From: Hetaerina americana
Taxonomy: Eukaryota; Arthropoda; Insecta; Odonata; Calopterygidae
Assembly (NCBI GenBank): GCA_022747635.1
Contig: JAKTNV010000661.1
Location: forward strand, 21,317 to 85,316
Reading direction: 5' to 3'
Length of the DNA stretch: 64,000 nucleotides
The notes under the pieces are model-generated. The model was given only the letters and a program-made list of their open reading frames with translations. It was not told the origin of the DNA and ran no database searches. Shown here piece by piece: positions 48,751-60,947 of this stretch. Numbering within the stretch: the stretch's first letter is position 1; each line of letters opens with the position of its first letter. A program made the translations under genes and the position numbers.

Positions 48751-49062
48751 TTTGGGTTCTCGGTGAAAATCTCACTCGACAAAATTCAAACAAAAATGTT
48801 TCCATGGTGTTTATTGTTGTTATTTTCATCAAATAAAAAAAATAAAACCCAGAATAAATCATTAAAGACAAGAAATGAGCATAAAAGATGCCTCAGCGCA
48901 AGTGTTAATGTTAGTAAAAGAGCCCAAATTTCAAAAAATATTGCGAAAAACAACAGTCTTCCATTAAAGAGTGAATGTTTGAGGTGTATAGAAGGCATTT
49001 AGTTCATTTTTAGAAATTTTAATTTTTCACATTTTTCATTGAAAAGTGCCAATACCCCCCCC
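48751..49062 (+). repeat. Right-HOR monomer f
   Basis: Preceded by CAAAACCCC. Marked by TTCTCGGTG here, CGACAAAATTC, GTGTTTATTGTTGTTATTTT, CAACAGTCTTCC and GGCATTTAGTTC. Confidence 0.78.
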
Positions 49063-49374
49063 TTTGGGTTCTAGGTGAAATTCTCACTCGACACAAATCA
49101 AACAAAAATGTTTCCATGGTGTGTATTGTTGTTTATTTTCATCAAATAAACAAAATAAAACTCAGAATAAATCATTAAAGACAAGAAATGAGCATAAAAG
49201 ATGCCTCAGCGCAAGTTTTAACGTTAATAAAAGAGCCCAAATTTCTAAAAATATTGCGAAAAAAACAATCTTCCATTATAGAGTGAATGTTTGAGGTGTA
49301 TAGAAGGCATTTATTTCATTTTTAGAAATTTTAATTTTTCACATTTTTCCATGAAAAGTGCCAATACCCCCCCC
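49063..49374 (+). repeat. Right-HOR monomer a'
   Basis: Like a, but entered through TTTTTCATTGAAAAG and with TTTTAACGTTAATAAAAG and GCGAAAAAAACAATC. Confidence 0.78.
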
Positions 49375-51253
49375 TTTGGGTTCTAGGGGAAATTCTCACT
49401 CGACACAAATCAAACAAATATGTTTCCATGGTGTGTATTGTTGTTCATTTTCATCAAATAAAAAAAATAAAACCCAGAATAAATCATTAAAGACAAGAAA
49501 TGAGCATAAAAGATGCCTCAGCGCAAGTGTTAATGTTAGTAAAAGAGCCCAAATTTCAAAAAATATTGCGAAAAACAACAATCTTCTATTATAGAGTCAA
49601 TGTTTGAGATGTATAGAAGGCATTTTTTTCATTTTTAGAAATTTTAATTTTTCACATTTTTCCATGAAAAGTGCCAATACCCCCCCCTTTAGGTTCTACA
49701 TGAAAATCACACTCGACACAAATCAAACAATAATTTTTCCATGGTGTGTATTGTTGTTCATTTTCATCAAATAAACAAAATAAAACCCAGAATAAATCAT
49801 TAAAGACAAGAAATGAGCATAAAAGATGCCTCAGCGCAAGTGTTAATGTTAGTAAAAGATCCCAAATTTCAAAAAATATTGCGAAAAACAACAATCTTCC
49901 ATAATAGAGTAAATGTTTGAGGTGTATAGAAGGCATTTATTTCATTTTTAGAAATTTTAATTTTTCACATTTTTCCATGAAAAGTGCCAATCCCCCCCCC
50001 CTTTGGGTTCTACAGGAAAATCTTTCTCGACACAAATCAAACAAAAATGTTTCCATGGTGTGTATTGTTGTTCATTTTCATCAAATAAACAAAATAAAAC
50101 CCAGAATATAACATTAAAGACAAGAAATGAGCATAAAAGATGCCTCAGCGCAAGTGTGAATGTTAGTAAAAGAGCCCAAATTTCAAAAAATATTGCGAAA
50201 AACAACAATCTTCCATTAAAGAGTGAATGTTTGAGGTGTATAGAAGGCATTTATTTCATTTTTCGAAATTTTAATTTTTCACATTTTTCCATGAAAAGTG
50301 CCAATACCCCCCCTTTTGGGTTCTAGGTGAAATTCTCACTCGACACAAATCAAACAAAAATGTTTCCATGGTGTGTATTGTTGTTTATTTTCATCAAATA
50401 AACAAAATAAAACTCAGAATTAATCATTAAAGACAAGAAATGAGCATAAAAGATGCCTCAGCGCAAGTTTTAATGTTAATAAAAGAGCCCAAATTTCTAA
50501 AAATATTGCGAAAAACAACAATCTTCCATTATAGAGTGAATGTTTGAGGTGTATAGAAGGCATTTATTTCATTTTTAGAAATTTTAATTTTTCACATTTT
50601 TCCATGAAAAGTGCCAATACCCCCCCCCTTTGGGTTCTAGGGGAAATTCTCACTCGACACAATTCAAACAAAAATGTTTCCATGGTTTGTATTGTTGTTC
50701 ATTTTCATCAAATAAAAAAAATAAAACCCAGAGTTAATCATTAAAGACAAGAAATGAGCATTAAAGATGCCTCAGCGCAAGTGTTAATGTTGGTAAAAGA
50801 GCCCAAATTTCAAAAAATATTGCAAAAAACAACAATCTTCCATTATTGAGTGAATGTTTGAGGTGTATAGAAGGCATTTATTTCATTTTTAGAAATTTTA
50901 ATTTTTCACATTTTTCCATGAAAAGTGCCAAAACCCCCCCCTTTGGGTTCTAGGTGAAAATCTCGCTCGACAAAATTCAAACAAAAATGTTTCCATGGTG
51001 TTTATTGTTGTTATTTTCATCAAATAAACAAAATAAAACTCAGAATAAATCATTAAAGACAAGAAATGAGCATAAAAGATGCCTCAGCGCAAGTGTTTAT
51101 GTTAGTAAAAGAGCCCAAATTTCAAAAAATATTGCGAAAAACAACAATCTTCCATTATAGAGTGAATGTTTGAGGTGTATAGAAGGCATTTATTTCATTT
51201 TTAGAAATTTTAATTTATCACATTTTTCATTGAAAAGTGCCAATACCCCCCCC
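49375..51253. repeat. Right-domain HOR, copy 2 (six monomers, ~1,879 bp)
   Basis: Repeats b, c, d, a, e, f at offset 2,190. It then passes to TTTATCACATTTTTCATTG and the GTACCAATC-containing block instead of a'. Private changes include GAATATAACATT near 50106 and CTCGCTCGAC near 50962. Confidence 0.83.
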
Positions 51254-52919
51254 TTTGGGTTCTAGGTGAAATTCTCACTCGACACAAATGAAACAAAAAT
51301 GTTTCCATGGTGTGTATTGTTGTTTATTTTCATCAAATAAACAAAATAAAACCCAGAATAAACCATTAAAGACAGGAAATGAGCATAAAAGATGCCTCAG
51401 CGCAAGTGTTAAGGTTAGTAAAAGAGCCCATTTTTAAAAAAATATTGCGAAAAACAACAATCTTCCATTATAGAGTGAATGTTTGAGATATATAGAAGGC
51501 ATTTATTTCATTTTTCGAAATTTTAATTTTTCACATTTTTCATTGAAAAGTGCCGATACCCTCCTCTTTGGGTTCTAGGTGAAAATCTCACTCGTACCAA
51601 TCAAACAAAAATGTTTCCATGGTGTGTATTGTTGTTCATTTTCATCAAATAAACAAAATGAAACCCAGAATAAATCATTAAAAACAAGAAATGAATTTAA
51701 AAGATGCCTCAGCGCAAGTGTTAATGTTAGTAAAAGAGCCCAAATTTCTAAAAATATTGCGAAAAACAACAATCTCCCATTATAGAGTGAATGTTTGAGG
51801 TGTAAAGAAGGCATTTATTTCATTTTTAGAAATTTTAATTTTTCACATTTTTCCATGAAAAGTGCCAATACCCCCCCTTTGGGTTCTAGGTGAAATTCTC
51901 ACTCGACACAAATCAAACAAAAATGTTTCCATGGTGTGTATTGTTGTTCATTTTCATCAAATAAAAAAAATAAAACCCAGAATAAATCATTAAAGACAAG
52001 AAATGAGCATAAAAGATGCCTCAGCGCAAGTGTTTATGTTAGTAAAAGAGCCCAAATTTCAAAAAATATTGCGAAAAACAACAATCTTCCATTATAGAGT
52101 GAATGTTTGAGGTGTATAGAAGGCATTTATTTCATTTTTAGAAATTTTAATTTATCACATTTTTCATTGAAAAGTGCCAATACCCCCCCCTTTGGGTTCT
52201 AGGTGAAATTCTCACTCGACACAAATCAAACAAAAATGTTTCCATGGTGTGTATTGTTGTTTATTTTCATCAAATAAACAAAATAAAACCCAGAATAAAC
52301 CATTAAAGACAGGAAATGAGCATAAAAGATGCCTCAGCGCAAGTGTTAAGGTTAGTAAAAGAGCCCATTTTTAAAAAAATATTGCGAAAAACAACAATCT
52401 TCCATTATAGAGTGAATGTTTGAGATATATAGAAGGCATTTATTTCATTTTTCGAAATTTTAATTTTTCACATTTTTCATTGAAAAGTGCCGATACCCTC
52501 CTCTTTGGGTTCTAGGTGAAAATCTCACTCGTACCAATCAAACAAAAATGTTTCCATGGTGTGTATTGTTGTTCATTTTCATCAAATAAACAAAATGAAA
52601 CCCAGAATAAATCATTAAAAACAAGAAATGAATTTAAAAGATGCCTCAGCGCAAGTGTTAATGTTAGTAAAAGAGCCCAAATTTCTAAAAATATTGCGAA
52701 AAACAACAATCTCCCATTATAGAGTGAATGTTTGAGGTGTAAAGAAGGCATTTATTTCATTTTTAGAAATTTTAATTTTTCACATTTTTCCATGAAAAGT
52801 GCCAATACCCCCCCTTTGGGTTCTAGGTGAAATTCTCACTCGACACAAATCAAACAAAAATGTTTCCATGGTGTGTATTGTTGTTCATTTTCATCAAATA
52901 AAAAAAATAAAACCCAGAA
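51045..52919. repeat. Tandem pair of a three-monomer block (2 x 937 bp)
   Basis: 51045-51981 and 51982-52919 match at offset 937 (edges uncertain by about 40 bp). The match covers GTGTTTATG, TTTATCAC, AAACCATTAAAG, GTTAAGGTTAG, GCCCATTTTTAAAAAAATA, GATATATAG, TGCCGATACCCTCCTC and CTCGTACCAATC. One visible difference is AAATGAAAC at 51288 against AAATCAAAC at 52225. The other block B copy holds a single version at about 60.74-61.68 kb. Confidence 0.85.
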
Positions 52920-55243
52920 TAAATCATTAAAGACAAGAAATGAGCATAAAAGATGCCTCAGCGCAAGTGTTAAAGTTAGTAAAAGAGCCCAAATTTCTAA
53001 AAATATTGCGAAAAACAACAATCTTCCATTATAGAGTGAATGTTTGAGGTGTATAGAAGGCATTTATTTCATTTTTAGAAATTTTAATTTTTCACATTTT
53101 TCCATGAAAAGTGCCAATACCCCCCCCTTTGGGTTCTAGGGGAAATTCTCACTCGACACAAATCAAACAAAAATGTTTCCATGGTGTGTATTGTTGCTCA
53201 TTTTCATCAAATAAACAAAATAAAACCCAGAATAAATCATTAAAGACAAGAAATGAGCATAAAAGATGCCTCAGCGCAAGTGTTAATGTTAGTAAAAGAG
53301 CCCAAATTTCTAAAAATATTGCGAAAAACAACAATCATCCATTATAGAGTGAATGTTTGAGGTGTATAGATGGCATTTATTTCATTTTTCGAAATTTTAA
53401 TTTTTCACATTTTTCCATGAAAAGTACCAATACCCCCCCCTTTGGGTTCTAGGTGAAAATCTCATTCGACACAAATCAAACAAAAATGTTTCCATGGTGT
53501 GTATTGTTGTTTATTTTCATCAAATAAACAAAATAAAACTCAGAATAAATCATTAAAGACAAGAAATGAGCATAAAAGATGCCTCAGCGCAAGTTTTAAT
53601 GTTAATAAAAGAGCCCAAATTTCAAAAAATATTGCGAAAAACAACAATCTTCCATTATAGAGTGAATGTTTGAGGTGTATAGAAGGCATTTATTTCATTT
53701 TTAGAAATTTTAATTTTTCACATTTTTCCATGAAAAGTGCCAATACCCCCCCCTTTGGGTTCTAGGTGAAATTCTCACTCGACACAAATCATACAAAAAT
53801 GTTTCCATGGTGTGTATTGTTGTTCATTTTCATCAAATAAACAAAATAAAGCCCAGAATAAATCATTAAAGACAGGAAATGAGCATAAAAGATGCCTCAG
53901 CGCAAGTGTTAATGTTAGTAAAAGAGCCCAAATTTCAAAAAATATTGCGAAAAACAACAATCTTCCTTTATAGAGTAAATGTTTGAGGTGTATAGAAGGC
54001 ATTTATTTCATTTTTAGAAATTTTTATTTTTCTCATTTTTCAATGAAAAGTGCCAATACCCCCCCTTTGGGTTCTACAGGAAAATCTCACTCGACACAAA
54101 TCAAACAAAAATGTTTCCATGGTGTGTATTGTCGTTCATTCTCATCAAATAAACAAAATAAAACCCAGAATAAATCATTAAAGACACGAAATGAGCATAA
54201 AAGATGCCTCAGCGCAAGTGTTAATGTTAGTAAAAGAGCCCAAATTTCTAAAAATATTGCGAAAAACAACAATCTTCCATTATAGAGTGAATGTTTGAGG
54301 TGTATATAAGGCATTTATTTCATTTTTAGAAATTTTAATTTTTCACATTTTTCCATGAAAAGTGCCAATACCCCCCCTTTGGGTTCTAGGGGAAATTCTC
54401 ACTCGAAACAATTCAAACAAAAATGTTTCCATGGTTTGTATTGTTGTTCATTTTCATCAAATAAAAAAAATAAAACCCAGAGTTAATCATTAAAGACAAG
54501 AAATGAGCATAAAAGATGCCTCAGCGCAAGTGTTAATACTGGTAAAAGAGCCCAAATTTAAAAAAATATTGCAAAAAACAACAATCCTCCATTATAGAGT
54601 GAATGTTTGAGGTGTATAGAAGGCATTTATTTCATTTTTAGAAATTTTAATTTTTCACATTTTTCCATGAAAAGTGCCAATACCCCCCCCTTTGGGTTCT
54701 AGGGGAAATTCTCACTCGACACAAATCAAACAAAAATGTTTCCATGGTGTGTATTGTTGTTCATTTTCATCAAATAAACAAAATAAAACCCAGAATAAAT
54801 CATTAAAGACAAGAAATGAGCATAAAAGATGCCTCAGCGCAAGTGTTTATGTTAGTAAAAGAGCCCAAATTTCAAAAAATATTGCGAAAAACAACAATCT
54901 TCCATTATAGAGTGAATGTTTGAGGTGTGTAGAAGGCATTTATTTCATTTTTAGAAATTTTAATTTTTCACATTTTTCCATGAAAAGTGCCAATACCCCC
55001 CTCTTTGGGTTCTAGGTGAAAATCTCAGTTGTACCAATCAAACAAAAATGTTTCCATGGTGTGTATTGTTGTTCATTTTCATCAAATAAACAAAATGAAA
55101 CCCAGAATAAATCATTAAAGACAAGAAATGAGCTTAAAAGATGCCTCAGCGCAAGTGTTAATGTTGGTAGAAGAGCCAGAATTTCAAAAAATATTGCGAA
55201 AAACAAAAATCTTCCATTATAGATTGAATGTTTGAGGTGTAGA

Positions 55244-56728
55244 GAAGGCATTTATTTCATTTTTAGAAATTTTAATTTTTCACATTTTTCCATGAAAAGT
55301 GCCAATACCCCCCACTTTGGGTTCTTGGTGAAATTCTCACTCGGCACCAATCAAACAAAAATGTTTCCATGGTGTGTATTGCTGTTAATTTTCATCAAAT
55401 AAAAAAAATAAAACTCAGAGTTAATCATTAAAGACAAGAAATGAGCATAAAAGATGCCTCAGCGCAAGTGTTAATGTTGGTAAAAGAGCCCAAATTTCAA
55501 AAAATATTGCGAAAAACAACAATCTTCCATTATAGAGTGAATGTTTGAGGTGTATAGAAGGCATTTATTTCATTTTTAGAAATTTTAATTTTTCACATTT
55601 TTCCATGAAAAGTGCCAATACCCCCCCCTTTGGGTTCTAGGTGAAATTCTCACTCGACACAAATCAAACAAAAATGTTTCCATGGTGTGTATTGTTGTTC
55701 ATTTTCATCAAATAAACAAAATAAAACCCAGAATAAATCATTAAAGACAAGAAATGAGCATAAAAGATGCCTCAGCGCAAGTGTTAATGTTAGTAAAAGA
55801 GCCCAAATTTCAAAAAATATTGCGAAAAACAACAATCTTCCATTATAGAGTAAATATTTGAGGTGTATAGAAGGCATTTATTTCATTTTTAGAAATTTTT
55901 ATTTTTCACATTTTTCCATGAAAAGTGCCAATACCCTAAAAAGTGCCAATTTGGGTTCTAGGTGAAAATCTCACTCGACACAAATCAAACAAAAATGTTT
56001 CCATGGTGTGCATTGTTGTTCATTTTCATCAAATAAACAGATTAAAACCCAGAGTTAATCATTAAAGACAGGAAATGAGCATAAAAGATGCCTCAGCGCT
56101 TAGTAAAAGAGCCCAAATTTCAAAAAATATTGCGAAAAACAACAATCTTCCATTATAGAGTGAATGTTTGAGGTGTATAGAAGGCATTTATTTCATTTTT
56201 AGAAATTTTAATTTTTCACATTTTTCCATGAAAAGTGCCAATCCCCCCCCCCTTTGGGTTCTACAGGAAAATTCTTCTCGACACAAATCAAACAAAAATG
56301 TTTCCATGGTGTGTATTGTAGTTCATTTTCATCAAATAAACAAAATAAAACCCAGAATAAATCATTAAAGACAAGAAATGAGCATAAAAGATGCCTCAGC
56401 GCAAGTGTTAATGTTGGTAAAAGAGCCCAAATTTCAAAAAATATTGCAAAAAACAACAATCTTCCATTATAGAGTGAATGTTTGAGGTGTATAGAAGGCA
56501 TTTATTTCATTTTTAGAAATTTTAATTTTTCACATTTTTCCATGAAAAGTGCCAATACCCCCCCCTTTGGGTTCTAGGGGAAATTCTCACTCGACACAAA
56601 TCAAACAAAAATGTTTCCATGGTGTGTATTGTTGTTCATTTTCATCAAATAAACAAAATAAAACCCAGAGATAATCATTAAGGACAAGAAATGAGCATAA
56701 AAGATGCCTCAGCGCAAGTGTTTATGTT
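55244..56728. repeat. Spacer between the two block B copies, with two left-domain-type monomers
   Basis: About five monomers. 55316 onward resembles 40950 onward (TTCTTGGTG, CTCGGCAC). 55629-55949 matches the left-domain u5-like monomer of 34.7 kb (GTAAATATTTG with ATTTTTATTTTTC). 55950-56252 is an 11-bp-deletion monomer, the only one beyond 38 kb. The monomer at 56253 is d-like. Confidence 0.78.
55921..55950 (+). repeat. Poly-C tract replaced by a short duplication
   Basis: AAAAGTGCCAAT occurs at 55921-55932 and again ending at 55950. Only CCC and a few A/T bases lie between, and AATTTGGG follows directly. The usual run of C before TTTGGG is gone. This was the only such case I found. Confidence 0.88.
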
Positions 56729-56877
56729 AGTAAAAGAGCCCAAATTTCAAAAAATATTGCGAAAAAAACAATCTTCCATTATAGAGTGAATGTTTGAGGT
56801 GTATAGAAGGCATTTATTTCATTTTTAGAAATTTTAATTTTTCACATTTTTCCATGAAAAGTGCCAATACCCCCCCC

Positions 56878-59067
56878 TTTGGGTTCTAGGGGAAATTCTC
56901 ACTCGACACAAATCAAACAAATATGTTTCCATGGTGTGTATTGTTGTTCATTTTCATCAAATAAAAAAAATAAAACCAAGAATAAATCATTAAAGACAAG
57001 AAATGAGCATAAAAGATGCCTCAGCGCAAGTGTTAATGTTAGTAAAAGAGCCCAAATTTCAAAAAATATTGCGAAAAACAACAATCTTCTATTACAGAGT
57101 CAATGTTTGAGATGTATAGAAGGCATTTTTTTCATTTTTAGAAATTTTAATTTTTCACATTTTTCCATGAAAAGTGCCAATACCCCCCCCTTTAGGTTCT
57201 ACATGAAAATCACACTCGACACAAATCAAACAAAAATTTTTCCATGGTGTGTATTGTTGTTCATTTTCATCAAATAAAAAAAATAAAACCCAGAATAAAT
57301 CATTAAAGACAAGAAATGAGCCTAAAAGATGCCTCAGCGCAAGTGTTAATGTTAGTAAAAGAGCCCAAATTTCTAAAAATATTGCGAAAAACAACAATCT
57401 TCCATTATAGAGTGAATGTTTGAGGTGTATAGAAGGCATTTATTTCATTTTTAGAAATTTTAATTTTTCACATTTTTCCATGAAAAGTGCCAATCCCCCC
57501 CCCCTTTGGGTTCTACAGGAAAATCTTTCTCGACACAAATCAAACAAAAATGTTTCCATGGTGTGTATTGTTGTTCATTTTCATCAAATAAACAAAATAA
57601 AACCCAGAATAAATCATTAAAGACAAGAAATGAGCATAAAAGATGCCTCAGCGCAAGTGTTAATGTTAGTAAAAGAGCCCAAATTTCAAAAAATATTGCG
57701 AAAAACAACAATCTTCCATTAAAGAGTGAATGTTTGAGGTGTATAGAAGGCATTTATTTCATTTTTCGAAATTTTAATTTTTCACATTTTTCCATGAAAA
57801 GTGCCAATACCCCCCCTTTTGGGTTCTAGGTGAAATTCTCACTCGACACAAATCAAACAAAAATGTTTCCATGGTGTGTATTGTTGTTTATTTTCCATCA
57901 AATAAACAAAATAAAACTCAGAATAAATCATTAAAGACAAGAAATGAGCATAAAAGATGCCTCAGCGCAAGTTTTAATGTTAATAAAAGAGCCCAAATTT
58001 CTAAAAATATTGCGAAAAACAACAATCTTCCATTATAGAGTGAATGTTTGAGGTGTATAGAAGGCATTTATTTCATTTTTAGAAATTTTAATTTTTCACA
58101 TTTTTCCATGAAAAGTGCCAATACCCCCCCCTTTGGGTTCTAGGGGAAATTCTCACTCGACACAATTCAAACAAAAATGGTTCCATGGTTTGTATTGTTG
58201 TTCATTTTCATCAAATAAAAAAAATAAAACCCAGAGTTAATCATTAAAGACAAGAAATGAGCATTAAAGATGCCTCAGCGCAAGTGTTAATGTTGGTAAA
58301 AGAGCCCAAATTTCAAAAAATATTGCAAAAAACAACAATCTTCCATTATTGAGTGAATGTTTGAGGTGTATAGAAGGCATTTATTTCATTTTTAGAAATT
58401 TTAATTTTTCACATTTTTCCATGAAATGTGCCAAAACCCCCCCCTTTGGGTTCTCGGTGAAAATCTCACTCGACAAAATTCAAACAAAAATGTTTCCATG
58501 GTGTTTATTGTTGTTATTTTCATCAAATAAAAAAAATAAAACCCAGAATAAATCATTAAAGACAAGAAATGAGCATAAAAGATGCCTCAGCGCAAGTGTT
58601 AATGTTAGTAAAAGAGCCCAAATTTCAAAAATATTGCGAAAAACAACAGTCTTCCATTATAGAGTGAATGTTTGAGGTGTATAGAAGGCATTTAGTTCAT
58701 TTTTAGAAATTTTAATTTTTCACATTTTTCATTGAAAAGTGCCAATACCCCCCCCTTTGGGTTCTAGGTGAAATTCTCACTCGACACAAATCAAACAAAA
58801 ATGTTTCCATGGTGTGTATTGTTGTTTATTTTCATCAAATAAACAAAATAAAACTCAGAATAAATCATTAAAGACAAGAAATGAGCATAAAAGATGCCTC
58901 AGCGCAAGTTTTAACGTTAATAAAAGAGCCCAAATTTCTAAAAATATTGCGAAAAAAACAATCTTCCATTATAGAGTGAATGTTTGAGGTGTATAGAAGG
59001 CATTTATTTCATTTTTAGAAATTTTAATTTTTCACATTTTTCCATGAAAAGTGCCAATACCCCCCCC
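56878..59067. repeat. Right-domain HOR, copy 3 (2,190 bp)
   Basis: Monomers b, c, d, a, e, f, a' as at 47185-49374, offset 9,693. Confidence 0.86.
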
Positions 59068-60947
59068 TTTGGGTTCTAGGGGAAATTCTCACTCGACACA
59101 AATCAAACAAATATGTTTCCATGGTGTGTATTGTTGTTCATTTTCATCAAATAAAAAAAATAAAACCCAGAATAAATCATTAAAGACAAGAAATGAGCAT
59201 AAAAGATGCCTCAGCGCAAGTGTTAATGTTAGTAAAAGAGCCCAAATTTCAAAAAATATTGCGAAAAACAACAATCTTCTATTATAGAGTCAATGTTTGA
59301 GATGTATAGAAGGCATTTTTTTCATTTTTAGAAATTTTAATTTTTCACATTTTTCCATGAAAAGTGCCAATACCCCCCCCTTTAGGTTCTACATGAAAAT
59401 CACACTCGACACAAATCAAACAATAATTTTTCCATGGTGTGTATTGTTGTTCATTTTCATCAAATAAACAAAATAAAACCCAGAATAAATCATTAAAGAC
59501 AAGAAATGAGCATAAAAGATGCCTCAGCGCAAGTGTTAATGTTAGTAAAAGATCCCAAATTTCAAAAAATATTGCGAAAAACAACAATCTTCCATAATAG
59601 AGTAAATGTTTGAGGTGTATAGAAGGCATTTATTTCATTTTTAGAAATTTTAATTTTTCACATTTTTCCATGAAAAGTGCCAATCCCCCCCCCCCTTTGG
59701 GTTCTACAGGAAAATCTTTCTCGACACAAATCAAACAAAAATGTTTCCATGGTGTGTATTGTTGTTCATTTTCATCAAATAAACAAAATAAAACCCAGAA
59801 TATAACATTAAAGACAAGAAATGAGCATAAAAGATGCCTCAGCGCAAGTGTGAATGTTAGTAAAAGAGCCCAAATTTCAAAAAATATTGCGAAAAACAAC
59901 AATCTTCCATTAAAGAGTGAATGTTTGAGGTGTATAGAAGGCATTTATTTCATTTTTCGAAATTTTAATTTTTCACATTTTTCCATGAAAAGTGCCAATA
60001 CCCCCCCTTTTGGGTTCTAGGTGAAATTCTCACTCGACACAAATCAAACAAAAATGTTTCCATGGTGTGTATTGTTGTTTATTTTCATCAAATAAACAAA
60101 ATAAAACTCAGAATTAATCATTAAAGACAAGAAATGAGCATAAAAGATGCCTCAGCGCAAGTTTTAATGTTAATAAAAGAGCCCAAATTTCTAAAAATAT
60201 TGCGAAAAACAACAATCTTCCATTATAGAGTGAATGTTTGAGGTGTATAGAAGGCATTTATTTCATTTTTAGAAATTTTAATTTTTCACATTTTTCCATG
60301 AAAAGTGCCAATACCCCCCCCCTTTGGGTTCTAGGGGAAATTCTCACTCGACACAATTCAAACAAAAATGTTTCCATGGTTTGTATTGTTGTTCATTTTC
60401 ATCAAATAAAAAAAATAAAACCCAGAGTTAATCATTAAAGACAAGAAATGAGCATTAAAGATGCCTCAGCGCAAGTGTTAATGTTGGTAAAAGAGCCCAA
60501 ATTTCAAAAAATATTGCAAAAAACAACAATCTTCCATTATTGAGTGAATGTTTGAGGTGTATAGAAGGCATTTATTTCATTTTTAGAAATTTTAATTTTT
60601 CACATTTTTCCATGAAAAGTGCCAAAACCCCCCCCTTTGGGTTCTAGGTGAAAATCTCGCTCGACAAAATTCAAACAAAAATGTTTCCATGGTGTTTATT
60701 GTTGTTATTTTCATCAAATAAACAAAATAAAACTCAGAATAAATCATTAAAGACAAGAAATGAGCATAAAAGATGCCTCAGCGCAAGTGTTTATGTTAGT
60801 AAAAGAGCCCAAATTTCAAAAAATATTGCGAAAAACAACAATCTTCCATTATAGAGTGAATGTTTGAGGTGTATAGAAGGCATTTATTTCATTTTTAGAA
60901 ATTTTAATTTATCACATTTTTCATTGAAAAGTGCCAATACCCCCCCC
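59068..60947. repeat. Right-domain HOR, copy 4 (six monomers)
   Basis: Monomers b, c, d, a, e, f as at 49375-51253, offset 9,693-9,694, including the left-type tract near 59555-59625. Confidence 0.84.

Larger units (their letters stand above)
47185..49374. repeat. 7-monomer HOR of the right domain, copy 1 (2,190 bp)
   Basis: Monomers b, c, d, a, e, f, a' in order. The unit restarts at 49375 and runs for six more monomers to about 51253. The block B duplicate holds the same pair at 56878-59067 and 59068-60947. Confidence 0.86.
47036..55243. repeat. Block B, copy 1 (~8.2 kb, repeated at 56729-64000)
   Basis: Offset 9,693-9,694 up to about 52 kb and 8,757 afterwards, the change being a 937-bp tandem copy present only here. 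Rare variants are shared throughout: CCATGAAATGTGCC, TTCTCGGTG, AATGGTTCC, CGACAAAATTC, GAATATAACATT, CTCGCTCGAC, CTCCTCTTTGGG, CACGAAATGAG and CTCAGTTGTACC. The left edge lies between the unshared GTGTTAATG/GTGTTTATG difference and the shared GCGAAAAAAACAATC. Confidence 0.9.
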
